This document shows, in pieces, positions 1-8,011 of a stretch of 64,000 bases of DNA (positions within the stretch are counted from its first letter, which is position 1; the number at the start of each line of letters is the position of its first letter). The stretch is from positions 1 through 64,000 of the forward strand of contig JAZUQQ010000030.1 of assembly GCA_045605765.1 (NCBI GenBank), given 5' to 3'. The DNA comes from SIG672 sp045605765. GTDB taxonomy: Bacteria > Bacillota > Clostridia > Oscillospirales > CAG-272. The notes under the pieces are model-generated. The model did no database searches, was not told the DNA's origin, and saw only the letters and a program-made list of their open reading frames with translations. The position numbers and the translations under genes were made by a program.

Positions 1-1
1 T

Positions 2-1108
2 CGCATAAGCGGTGTTCCTATCACGGTTGATGGTAAACTCGTTGGTATCCTTACCAACCGCGACCTTCGCTTTGAAACCAACTTCGACCAACCCATTAAA
101 AATATAATGACGCGCGAAAACCTAGTTACCGCGCCCGTAGGCACTACGCTTGCCGAAGCCCAAAAGATTTTGGGTAAGCACCGTATTGAAAAGTTGCCTA
201 TCGTAGATAAAGACAACAACCTTAAAGGTCTTATCACCATTAAAGATATCGAAAAAGCCGTTCAATATCCCAACTCGGCTCGCGACAAAAACGGCAGATT
301 GCTCGTAGGCGCGGCTATCAGTAACGGTAGCAACTACCTTGATAGAGCAATGGCGCTCGTTCAATCCAAAGTTGACTGCTTGGTTATGGACTCGGCTCAC
401 GGTCATCATATCGGCGTTCTCGAAGCCGTTGAAAAAGTTAAAAACGCTTGCCCCAATGTTACTCTTATCGCGGGTAATGTCGCAACCGCAGAAGCAGCCG
501 AAGCGCTTTATAAACGCGGAGCGGATGTCGTAAAAGTAGGTATCGGCCCCGGCTCGATTTGTACCACCCGTGTCGTAGCGGGTATCGGCGTACCCCAAGT
601 TACCGCTATTATGGACTGTGGCGAAGTTGCCGATAAGTACGGCAAAACCATTATCGCCGACGGCGGTATCAAGTACAGCGGAGATATTCCCAAAGCTATA
701 GCGGCAGGTGCTGACGTAGTTATGATCGGTTCGCTTCTCGCAGGCTGTGAGGAGAGCCCCGGAGAAATTGAGATCTATCAAGGAAGAAACTTCAAGGTCT
801 ATCGCGGAATGGGTTCGCTTGCGGCTATGGAAAAGGGAAGTGGAGACAGATATTTCCAGACTGGAACTACCAAGAAGGTTCCCGAAGGCGTTGAAGGACG
901 CGTTCCCTATAAGGGACTTCTAGCAGATACCGTATTTCAGCTTATTGGCGGACTTCGTTCCTGCATGGGCTACTGCGGAACGGGTACTATCGAGCTTCTT
1001 AAAACGAACGGCAAGTTCGTAAGAATTACCGGTGCAGGACTTCGCGAATCTCATCCTCACGACATAAGTATTACCAAGGAAGCACCCAATTACAGCGCAC
1101 AGAACTAA
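2..1108 (+). CDS. guaB: IMP dehydrogenase, 5'-truncated by window edge
   Basis: The enzyme oxidises IMP to XMP with NAD+, the committing step of guanine nucleotide synthesis, in the cytoplasm. The reading frame is open from base 2, so the true start lies outside the window. About 368 residues are visible: the end of the first CBS domain (GVPITVDGKLVGILTNRDL), the second CBS domain, then the catalytic barrel. The active-site loop GPGSICTTR, whose Cys is the nucleophile in this family, is encoded near base 560. The phosphate-binding IADGGIKYSGD and the flap region follow (YRGMGSLAAME, then GVEGRVPYKG). It ends in a normal C-terminus and is followed by a strong terminator. The identification is secure. 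Confidence 0.97.
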   Translation, partial: RISGVPITVDGKLVGILTNRDLRFETNFDQPIKNIMTRENLVTAPVGTTLAEAQKILGKHRIEKLPIVDKDNNLKGLITIKDIEKAVQYPNSARDKNGRLLVGAAISNGSNYLDRAMALVQSKVDCLVMDSAHGHHIGVLEAVEKVKNACPNVTLIAGNVATAEAAEALYKRGADVVKVGIGPGSICTTRVVAGIGVPQVTAIMDCGEVADKYGKTIIADGGIKYSGDIPKAIAAGADVVMIGSLLAGCEESPGEIEIYQGRNFKVYRGMGSLAAMEKGSGDRYFQTGTTKKVPEGVEGRVPYKGLLADTVFQLIGGLRSCMGYCGTGTIELLKTNGKFVRITGAGLRESHPHDISITKEAPNYSAQN

Positions 1109-1120
1109 AAATAATACTAT

Positions 1121-1158
1121 AAAATCCCGCGCACTGAAAAAACGCGGGATTTTGCTTT
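1121..1158 (+). terminator. Terminator of guaB
   Basis: An 11-bp perfect stem, AAAATCCCGCG pairing with CGCGGGATTTT, is followed by a T-rich stretch. It sits just after the guaB stop and before the pflB promoter. Confidence 0.85.
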
Positions 1159-1182
1159 TCTGAATTAAAAGGGCGAAAACTG

Positions 1183-1211
1183 TTGACAAAAATCCATGTT
1201 TAGTGTATAAT
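1183..1211 (+). promoter_or_regulatory. Sigma-A promoter of pflBA
   Basis: A perfect TTGACA (1183-1188) and a perfect TATAAT (1206-1211) are separated by 17 bp. They lie about 70 bp upstream of the pflB start. Confidence 0.85.
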
Positions 1212-1283
1212 AATTCTGTTTTGCACTACTATAAAATTAAACGATCATATTATATAGATACCTGTTCGAAAGGAAGATGTTTT

Positions 1284-3509
1284 ATGAATCAATGGAGAAA
1301 TTTTAAAGAAGGTAATTGGAACAAAGAAATAGATGTAAGTGATTTTATAAAGAAAAATTATACTCCTTACGAAGGAAATGCTGATTTCCTTGAAGGAACT
1401 ACCGAGCGCACCGATGCAGTTATGACAAGGGTTAATGACCTTCTCATCGAAGAAAACCAAAAGGGCGGTGTGCTCAAAATAGACACCGATCATGTTTCAT
1501 CCATACTTTCGCATAAGCCCGGATACGTTATTAAAAGCAAAGATATAATTCTCGGTCTTCAAACGGACGAGCCTCTTAAAAGAGCGGTAAATCCGTTTGC
1601 AGGATACAGAAATGCGGTTCAGGCTTGTCAGGCATACGGGTATGAGATCGGTGACAACGTTCATAACGAATTCAAATACCGTACCACTCATAATACAGGC
1701 GTTTTCAGAGCATATACCGACACTATGAGAAAGGCGAGACACGCCGGCGTGCTTACCGGACTTCCCGATGCATACGCAAGAGGAAGAATTATCGGTGATT
1801 ACCGCAGAATTGCGCTTTACGGTATGGACTACCTTATAAATGAGCGTGTAAAGGATAAAAAGCGTATTAGCGAAAGAGATATGGATGCGGAGACCATTCA
1901 GCTTGTTGAAGATATTGAAAAACAGCTTGACTTTATGAAGCAACTTGTTACTATGGCGTCTCAGTACGGTTGTGATATAACTCGCCCCGCAGACAATGCA
2001 TACGAGGCAATCCAGTGGCTCTATTTCGGATATCTTGGAGCTGTCAAGGAGCAGAACGGTGCTGCTAACAGTATCGGACGCATTTCTTCGTTTATCGATA
2101 TTTATATACAGCGTGATCTCGATGAGGGAACGCTTGATGAGCTTCATGCGCAGGAGCTTATCGACGATCTCGTAGTCAAGATGCGCCTTGTACGCCATCT
2201 CCGTACACCCGAATATAATAACCTTTTCGCAGGAGATCCCGTCTGGGTTACCTGCTCGCTCGCAGGTATGTGCGAGGATGGCAGAACGATGGTTACAAAG
2301 ACCTGCTACCGTTTTCTGCAAACGCTTTACAATCTCGGACCGAGCGCAGAGCCCAATATCACGGTTCTCTGGTCGCAAAATCTTCCCGAAAGCTTCAAGA
2401 AATTCTGTGCTAAGGTATCGATAGATACCGATTCGATACAATACGAAAATGACGACGTTATGAGACGCGATTTCGGTGACGATTATTCTATTGCTTGCTG
2501 CGTATCCGCGATGAAGACCGGCAAACAGATGCAGTTCTTCGGAGCAAGATGCAATCTTGCAAAGGTGCTTCTTATGGCACTCAACGGTGGTAAAGATGAG
2601 GTTCACGGCGAGCAGATTGCTCCCGAAGGGGAATCTTTTCCCGAAGCAGTCCTCGATTACGATAAGGTTATCGAAGCATTCAAAACCTATGTGTCGTGGA
2701 TGGCTAAGCTATATGTCAATACGATGAACGTTATCCATTATATGCACGACAGATATGCCTATGAGAGACTTATGATGTCCTTACACGATGTCGAACCCGA
2801 AAGACTTATGGCGTTTGGAATCAGCGGGCTTAGCGTGCTTACCGACAGTCTGAGTGCGATAAAATATGCAAAGGTAACTCCTATAAAGGATGAGCGCGGA
2901 ATAATCGTTGACTTTAAGACAGAAGGGGAGTTCCCGAAGTACGGAAACGACGATGATAGAGTTGACTCGATAGCAAAGTGGATAACCCAGTTCTTCTATA
3001 CGGAGCTTTGCAAGACCAAGACTTACAGAGGTGCAAGGCATACGCTTTCGGTGCTCACGATTACTTCAAATGTCGTTTATGGACAAAAAACGGGCGCAAC
3101 ACCTGACGGAAGAAAAGCAGGAGAGCCCTTCGCTCCGGGTGCAAATCCGATGCATGGACGCGACAGTGAGGGTGCGCTTTCTTCGCTAAACTCGGTTGCA
3201 AAGATATGTTACGATTGCTGTCAGGACGGTATCTCTAATACGTTCTCGATTACTCCCGATACTCTGGGAGAAAACGATGATAACAGAGTTGAAAATCTTG
3301 TAAACGTTCTTGACGGATATTTTGTTCAGGACGCACATCATCTCAACGTAAATGTTTTAAACCGTCAGAAGCTTATTGATGCTATGAATGACCCTACGCT
3401 GTATCCTTCGCTTACTATCAGGGTCAGCGGATATGCAGTCAACTTCAATAATCTGACTAAGGATAAACAGCTCGAAGTTATTTCGAGAACCTTCCACGAG
3501 AAGATGTAA
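1284..3509 (+). CDS. pflB: Formate C-acetyltransferase (pyruvate formate-lyase)
   Basis: This glycyl-radical enzyme converts pyruvate and CoA to acetyl-CoA and formate in anaerobic fermentation. The 741-residue product has the adjacent catalytic cysteines in SIACCVSAM (about Cys405-Cys406) and the C-terminal radical loop RVSGYAVNF with the radical Gly at about 716, matching the usual ~750-residue layout. The open frame extends 27 codons further upstream, but I chose the ATG at 1284 because AAGGAAG lies just before it, the upstream residues are non-homologous, and the longer frame would begin inside the promoter. The activase gene begins two bases after the stop. Confidence 0.97.
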   Translation: MNQWRNFKEGNWNKEIDVSDFIKKNYTPYEGNADFLEGTTERTDAVMTRVNDLLIEENQKGGVLKIDTDHVSSILSHKPGYVIKSKDIILGLQTDEPLKRAVNPFAGYRNAVQACQAYGYEIGDNVHNEFKYRTTHNTGVFRAYTDTMRKARHAGVLTGLPDAYARGRIIGDYRRIALYGMDYLINERVKDKKRISERDMDAETIQLVEDIEKQLDFMKQLVTMASQYGCDITRPADNAYEAIQWLYFGYLGAVKEQNGAANSIGRISSFIDIYIQRDLDEGTLDELHAQELIDDLVVKMRLVRHLRTPEYNNLFAGDPVWVTCSLAGMCEDGRTMVTKTCYRFLQTLYNLGPSAEPNITVLWSQNLPESFKKFCAKVSIDTDSIQYENDDVMRRDFGDDYSIACCVSAMKTGKQMQFFGARCNLAKVLLMALNGGKDEVHGEQIAPEGESFPEAVLDYDKVIEAFKTYVSWMAKLYVNTMNVIHYMHDRYAYERLMMSLHDVEPERLMAFGISGLSVLTDSLSAIKYAKVTPIKDERGIIVDFKTEGEFPKYGNDDDRVDSIAKWITQFFYTELCKTKTYRGARHTLSVLTITSNVVYGQKTGATPDGRKAGEPFAPGANPMHGRDSEGALSSLNSVAKICYDCCQDGISNTFSITPDTLGENDDNRVENLVNVLDGYFVQDAHHLNVNVLNRQKLIDAMNDPTLYPSLTIRVSGYAVNFNNLTKDKQLEVISRTFHEKM

Positions 3510-3511
3510 TT

Positions 3512-4234
3512 ATGGTAGGATATATTCATTCCTTTGAAAGTCTCGCCGCCCTCGATGGCGGCGGGCTTCGTTTCGCCGTATTTCTGGCCTCGTGCCCGCT
3601 TAGATGTGCCTATTGCCATAATCCTGATATGTGGCATCTGTCGAGTTCAAAAATAGAGATGACGCCCGAGGAACTTGTTAAAAAGGTGTCTCGATATAAG
3701 CCATATTTCAAAAAGGACGGCGGCGTTACCTTTATTGGCGGGGAACCTCTTATGCAGGCAAGTTTTATTTCAGAAACAGTACCGCTGCTTAGTGCGGCAA
3801 GGATCTCTTACGTTATCGATACATCAGGGATTACTGAGCTGAGCGACCATGTAAAATATGTACTTACACGTGCGGAGCGTGTGCTACTCGACCTTAAATT
3901 CTGGGATAATGAAAGTTATCTTGAATATACGGGCAAAAATATGGAGAACGTACTTAAAACTCTCGATTTTCTGGAGAGTATCGGTAAAAATACGGTAATT
4001 CGAACCGTAATAATTCCTGACGTAAACGATAGTGAAGAAGTTGTTGAGAAATATCTACCGTACATTCAAAATAAAAAATGCGTGGAGAAATACGAGCTTC
4101 TTGCATTCCATACGATGGGTTTTTTTAAGTACAAAGAACTCGGTATAAAAAATAGATTTTTAGATAAGAGCGCACTCGATAAAGTAAAAAAGGATAGGCT
4201 TCAAGCTTTTGTTGATGAAAAACTAAATAAATAA
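3512..4234 (+). CDS. pflA: Pyruvate formate-lyase activating enzyme (radical SAM)
   Basis: This radical-SAM protein installs the glycyl radical on PflB using S-adenosylmethionine and a [4Fe-4S] cluster. The cluster motif CPLRCAYC (Cys28, Cys32, Cys35) has the CxxxCxxC spacing of the family, and TFIGGEPLMQ carries the SAM-binding GGE motif. The product is 240 residues, a normal length. It starts two bases after the pflB stop, so the pair is one translationally linked operon. A terminator follows directly. Confidence 0.96.
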   Translation: MVGYIHSFESLAALDGGGLRFAVFLASCPLRCAYCHNPDMWHLSSSKIEMTPEELVKKVSRYKPYFKKDGGVTFIGGEPLMQASFISETVPLLSAARISYVIDTSGITELSDHVKYVLTRAERVLLDLKFWDNESYLEYTGKNMENVLKTLDFLESIGKNTVIRTVIIPDVNDSEEVVEKYLPYIQNKKCVEKYELLAFHTMGFFKYKELGIKNRFLDKSALDKVKKDRLQAFVDEKLNK

Positions 4235-4278
4235 AAATGTGCACATTGACCTTTTGGGGGTAGTGTGCACACTTTTTA
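4233..4278 (+). terminator. Terminator of pflBA
   Basis: AAAATGTGCACA and TGTGCACACTTTTT form a stem with one mismatch and a ~16-nt loop, followed by a T-run. It lies directly after the pflA stop. Confidence 0.75.
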
Positions 4279-4419
4279 TTGTATTGAATGTTCTTTGGCT
4301 ATCTTTTACGCTACTTTCTTCAAAAAGTTTGCGTTCGGACGGTTGCCTTGATAGGTGTATCTGGACGATTTATCTTCTGTCAGTAATGTTTTCCATAAGG
4401 CTTTTGAAGAATTTACTTT

Positions 4420-5820
4420 TTACTTTACGTCAAAATATTTTGCCGCGTTGTTGTAGCAAATGCCGCGAACGATCTCTTCAAGCTGAGCGTAGTCTGCGGG
4501 ATATTCTCCGTTTTCTACCCACTCACCGATGAGATTGCAAAGTATTCTTCTGAAATATTCGTGACGTGTATATGAAAGGAAGCTACGCGAGTCGGTAAGC
4601 ATACCGACGAAGTTTCCGAGGACAGAAAGGTTGGCAAGCGATTTGAGCTGAGCTTCCATCCCGGTCTTGGTATCGTTGAACCACCAAGCCGAACCGTGCT
4701 GGATCTTGCCTGCAATTTCACTTCCCTGAAAAGCACCGATTATCGTGCCGATAAGCTCGTTGTCATGGGGATTAAGTGAATATATGATGGTTTTGGGAAG
4801 AAGAGCGTCCTTTTCAAGCGCGTTGAGGAAGTCTGTGATGGCGAAACCGCAGTCACGTACAGAAATACAGTCAAATCCTGTGTCGGGACCGAGACGTTCG
4901 AACATAGCGGAGTTTGTATTTCTCTGTGCACCATAGTGAAGCTGCATTACGATACCGCGTCTTGCATACTCACGTCCGAGGTGAAGAATAATGGCGGTCT
5001 TGTATTTGTCCGCTTCAAGTTGAGTTATCTTTTCGCCTGCCATAACCTTTGAGAAAATTGCTTCGACTTCTGCGTCGGTTGCTTCTTCGTATATAACGTA
5101 GTCAAGTCCGTGATCGGTAGCCCTGCATCCGAGCTCACAGAAATAGTCCAAACGCTTTGAAAGAGCTTTTTTTACGTCATTTGCGCTCTTTATTTCAATT
5201 TCAGATACCGAGGAAAGCTTTTCAAGGTATTCTTTAAAGCCTGATTTTTCTATGTTTACTGCTTTGTCAGGGCGATAAGAGGGAAGTACTGCAACGGGAA
5301 ATCTGCCTTCGTCACGGAGCTTTTTGTGCCACTCAAGCGAGTCAATGGGATCGTCGGTCGTGCCTATCATCTTTACGTTCGATTTGAGTATTATATTGCG
5401 AACGGTCATATCGTCGCTTTTGAGCTTTTCGTTGCAAAGCTCCCAAACCTCTTTTGCGGTGTCCTTATTAAGGACTCCGTTATATCCAAAATATTTTTTG
5501 AGTTCGAGATGAGTCCAGTGGTACATCGGATTTCCGATAGCCTTTGGAAGCATCTCGGCGAAGTGCATAAACTTCGTATAATCGTCAGAATCGCCCGTTA
5601 TCTCGTTCTCGAAGATTCCGTTGCTTCTTATAAGACGCCATTTGTAATGGTCTCCGCCAAGCCATATCTGAGTGATATTATCAAATCTTCTATCCTCGTA
5701 TATTTCCTGAGGATTGATATGACAATGATAATCGATTATCGGCATTTCGCTTGCATAGTTGTGATAAAGATTCTGTGCCGTCTTGGTTTTCAGAAGGAAG
5801 TTTTTGTCCATAAATTTCAT
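4420..5820 (-). CDS. uxaC: Glucuronate isomerase (uronate isomerase)
   Basis: UxaC interconverts D-glucuronate/D-fructuronate and D-galacturonate/D-tagaturonate, the first intracellular step of hexuronate breakdown. The 466-residue length is typical, and the N-terminal MPIIDYHCHINPQEI carries the HxH metal-binding motif of this amidohydrolase relative. The start at 5820 has GAGGT a few bases upstream. It is a single gene facing away from two AraC-type regulators, which are the likely local controllers. No other hexuronate gene (uxuA, uxuB, kdgK) is in the window. Confidence 0.95.
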   Translation of the reverse strand: MKFMDKNFLLKTKTAQNLYHNYASEMPIIDYHCHINPQEIYEDRRFDNITQIWLGGDHYKWRLIRSNGIFENEITGDSDDYTKFMHFAEMLPKAIGNPMYHWTHLELKKYFGYNGVLNKDTAKEVWELCNEKLKSDDMTVRNIILKSNVKMIGTTDDPIDSLEWHKKLRDEGRFPVAVLPSYRPDKAVNIEKSGFKEYLEKLSSVSEIEIKSANDVKKALSKRLDYFCELGCRATDHGLDYVIYEEATDAEVEAIFSKVMAGEKITQLEADKYKTAIILHLGREYARRGIVMQLHYGAQRNTNSAMFERLGPDTGFDCISVRDCGFAITDFLNALEKDALLPKTIIYSLNPHDNELIGTIIGAFQGSEIAGKIQHGSAWWFNDTKTGMEAQLKSLANLSVLGNFVGMLTDSRSFLSYTRHEYFRRILCNLIGEWVENGEYPADYAQLEEIVRGICYNNAAKYFDVK

Positions 5821-6034
5821 AATTCTACCTCTTTTTTAATCCTTGTTACCTCTTATTTTTCCCAAACAATCTTTTATGGTGTAATAGGCTTACTTGGAAT
5901 TATCGAACTATCTTTTAATGTAACATAGTGTTATAATTCATAAATATGATCGTTTGAACAAGAATATTTATATATAATTATATCTAATTATATCGCAAAA
6001 ATATGAACATTCGGTTACGCAAACGATGAAAAAA

Positions 6035-6105
6035 TTGACATATACTATACATAAAATGACATATTCTACTATTCAGTTGACATAAACTACTTTTTGTGTT
6101 ATACT
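6035..6105 (+). promoter_or_regulatory. Three 21-bp-phased repeats plus promoter, AraC-type operator
   Basis: Three direct repeats with core TGACATA begin at 6035, 6056 and 6077, exactly 21 bp apart, each followed by a variant of TACT or CTACT. The third copy also supplies a TTGACA -35 element (6077-6082) with TATACT at 6100-6105 after 17 bp. Direct repeats two helical turns apart are the arrangement bound by AraC-family proteins, one of which is encoded 40 bp downstream. Binding is inferred. Confidence 0.7.
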
Positions 6106-6146
6106 TAATCATGAACTCAGTTCCTGTTAAACTTAGGGGTGTCCAT

Positions 6147-6947
6147 ATGAAAGTTACGAAAATACGTCACGCTTGGCCCGAGGGTAAAAATTTTGAAATA
6201 ATTAGACCGAACGGAACGCTTGACGACTATATATTTCTGCATTTTTGGAATCCTATGCAGCTTTTTTACCGCGGAAAAATGATAACTACGCTTCCGAATG
6301 CTTGTATAATATTTTCTCCGGGGGCTATGCAGCATTTTGGAAGCAAGGATGCCTGCGTTCACGACTGGATGCACATTACCGCTGATGTCGGTCAACTGCT
6401 TGATGAATACGGTATAGAGACAGAGCGTCTATACTATCCGAAAAATCACGAGTTTATAACCGATCTTGTACGCAAGATCGAGATTGAGATCAAATCGCAT
6501 TATTCATATGGCGAAGAGCTTTCCCAAAGTTTCTTACGAGAACTTCTTCTTCGTTTTGCCAGAGAAGTGAGCTTTGCCGAGGATAGTGAGAATCTTAACG
6601 GTCAAACCAAACAACAGCTAAAGCATCTTCGCGGACTGCTTCATTCCGACTATACCAAAAGGTGGAATGTTTCGGATATGGCTAACTATATTAATCTAAG
6701 CACGTCATACCTTTACTCGGCGTACAAGAAACTCTACGGTGTATCCCCTGTGCAAGATCTTATAAATATACGTATACAACGAGCGAAAAGTATGCTTGCA
6801 GAGTCTCAGAAGAGCGTGAGTGAGATCGCGGCGATGATAGGATATTCAAACCCCTCGCACTTTATACGACAGTTCACTAAGAATGTCGGAGTATCTCCGC
6901 TGAAATACAGACAGAATAATCTGCTTGAACATAGAGATATACTTTAA
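6147..6947 (+). CDS. AraC-family transcriptional regulator, copy 1
   Basis: The 266-residue protein has an N-terminal cupin-like sensing half (FLHFWNPMQLF, CVHDWMHITADV) and a C-terminal pair of helix-turn-helix motifs (MANYINLSTSYLYSAYKKLYG; VSEIAAMIGYSNPSHFIRQF). I chose the ATG at 6147 because AGGGGTG precedes it and the downstream paralogue starts at the same residue (MKV). Phased repeats lie just upstream, suggesting self-regulation. Its position opposite uxaC suggests a sugar-acid or sugar ligand, but the sequence does not show the ligand. Confidence 0.9.
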   Translation: MKVTKIRHAWPEGKNFEIIRPNGTLDDYIFLHFWNPMQLFYRGKMITTLPNACIIFSPGAMQHFGSKDACVHDWMHITADVGQLLDEYGIETERLYYPKNHEFITDLVRKIEIEIKSHYSYGEELSQSFLRELLLRFAREVSFAEDSENLNGQTKQQLKHLRGLLHSDYTKRWNVSDMANYINLSTSYLYSAYKKLYGVSPVQDLINIRIQRAKSMLAESQKSVSEIAAMIGYSNPSHFIRQFTKNVGVSPLKYRQNNLLEHRDIL

Positions 6948-7033
6948 TCATCATATTGTTTTCAGTAATGCACATACTTCTAAGAATAATATGGTAACAC
7001 GAAATTGATGCAAAGGAGTGAAAAGGCGTAGAT

Positions 7034-7849
7034 ATGAAGGTTATCGATGTAAAGCACGCGTGGATAAAAGACGAGCTTATTATTGACCGTCCCGACGGAT
7101 TTGCCGATATGTACCTCTTTTTGCATTTTTGGAATCCTATGCAGGTTATGTCCGATAATAAAAAGATGTTTACGAGCTCTAACGCATGTATAATATATTC
7201 GCCCGGTGAAGCGCAGTTTGCAACGACCAGTGGAAAGTGGCAACACGATTGGGTGATAGTTACTCCTGAAATAAAGGATACTCTTGATAAGTTGGATATT
7301 GAGACGGGAAGAATATATTATCCCAGAAATTATAAATTTATAACCGATATAATACGTAAAATAGAGATAGAGCACGCGGTGAACGATAAGTATTCCGATG
7401 AAATATGTGAGTGCCTACTGACCGAATTATTTACAGTTTTTTCACGCGAGATAAGTGATAATAAAAATAGCGGAGGTCTTAATAGACAAACAAGGGTGCA
7501 GCTTGAACAGCTTCGAAAAGATATTAGCGTAAATTATACCAAGAAATGGGATATAAATGATATGGCCAACTATATTAATTTGAGTCCGTCGTATCTATAT
7601 TCAGCGTATAAGAAGCTTTACGGTGTATCTCCTATACAAGATCTTATAAATACTCGCATACAACATTCGAAAACAATGCTTGCTGAAACACAGCGTTCGA
7701 TAAAGGATATATCCGAATGGTTGGGATACACCTATCCGTCGCATTTCATTCGTCAATTTACCAAAAAGGTAGGAATCTCTCCGCTTAAATATCGACAAAA
7801 TAATATGCTTGAACACAGAAACGATTTTATACTTCCCAAGGGAACGTGA
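7034..7849 (+). CDS. AraC-family transcriptional regulator, copy 2
   Basis: This 271-residue protein is a close paralogue of the preceding regulator along its whole length, sharing FLHFWNPMQV, the MANYINLSPSYLYSAYKKLYG helix-turn-helix and the ISPLKYRQNN tail. The sensing half is more divergent than the DNA-binding half, which suggests that a tandem duplication left DNA specificity similar while the ligand or partner changed. AAAGGAG lies about 15 nt before the ATG, a long spacing. No separate promoter is evident, so it may be co-transcribed with copy 1. Confidence 0.9.
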   Translation: MKVIDVKHAWIKDELIIDRPDGFADMYLFLHFWNPMQVMSDNKKMFTSSNACIIYSPGEAQFATTSGKWQHDWVIVTPEIKDTLDKLDIETGRIYYPRNYKFITDIIRKIEIEHAVNDKYSDEICECLLTELFTVFSREISDNKNSGGLNRQTRVQLEQLRKDISVNYTKKWDINDMANYINLSPSYLYSAYKKLYGVSPIQDLINTRIQHSKTMLAETQRSIKDISEWLGYTYPSHFIRQFTKKVGISPLKYRQNNMLEHRNDFILPKGT

Positions 7850-7851
7850 AG

Positions 7852-7893
7852 ACGCTGAACAGATCCGTTACAGACAGATCTTTCGGCGTTTTC
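7852..7893 (+). terminator. Possible terminator after the AraC pair
   Basis: An imperfect stem pairs GACGCTGAACAGATC with GATCTTTCGGCGTTTTC, with bulges, and ends in a short T-run. Confidence 0.4.
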
Positions 7894-7945
7894 TATTTCG
7901 ATGAAAATATTGACTTTGGGGTATTCGACAAAAATGACAATAATA

Positions 7946-7974
7946 TTGACAAAAGCAATGTCTTATGGTAAATT
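7946..7974 (+). promoter_or_regulatory. Probable promoter of the surface-protein gene
   Basis: TTGACA (7946-7951) is followed after 17 bp by TAAATT (7969-7974), 38 bp upstream of the start codon. Two further TGACA-like boxes lie just upstream but are not evenly phased. Confidence 0.45.
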
Positions 7975-8011
7975 TATATAATGTATAAATTACAGGCAGA
8001 GGATATGAGGA

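Noticed and set aside
1497..2606. 369-residue open frame antisense to pflB
   Set aside because: It is a shadow of the well-supported pflB frame, with no Shine-Dalgarno and no recognisable motifs.
4239..4532. 97-residue hydrophobic open frame after pflA
   Set aside because: It begins inside the pflA terminator and runs into the antisense of uxaC; no supporting signals.
7905..7955. Further AraC-type phased repeats before the surface-protein gene
   Set aside because: Several TGACA strings occur, but their spacing is not 21 bp or any constant value.
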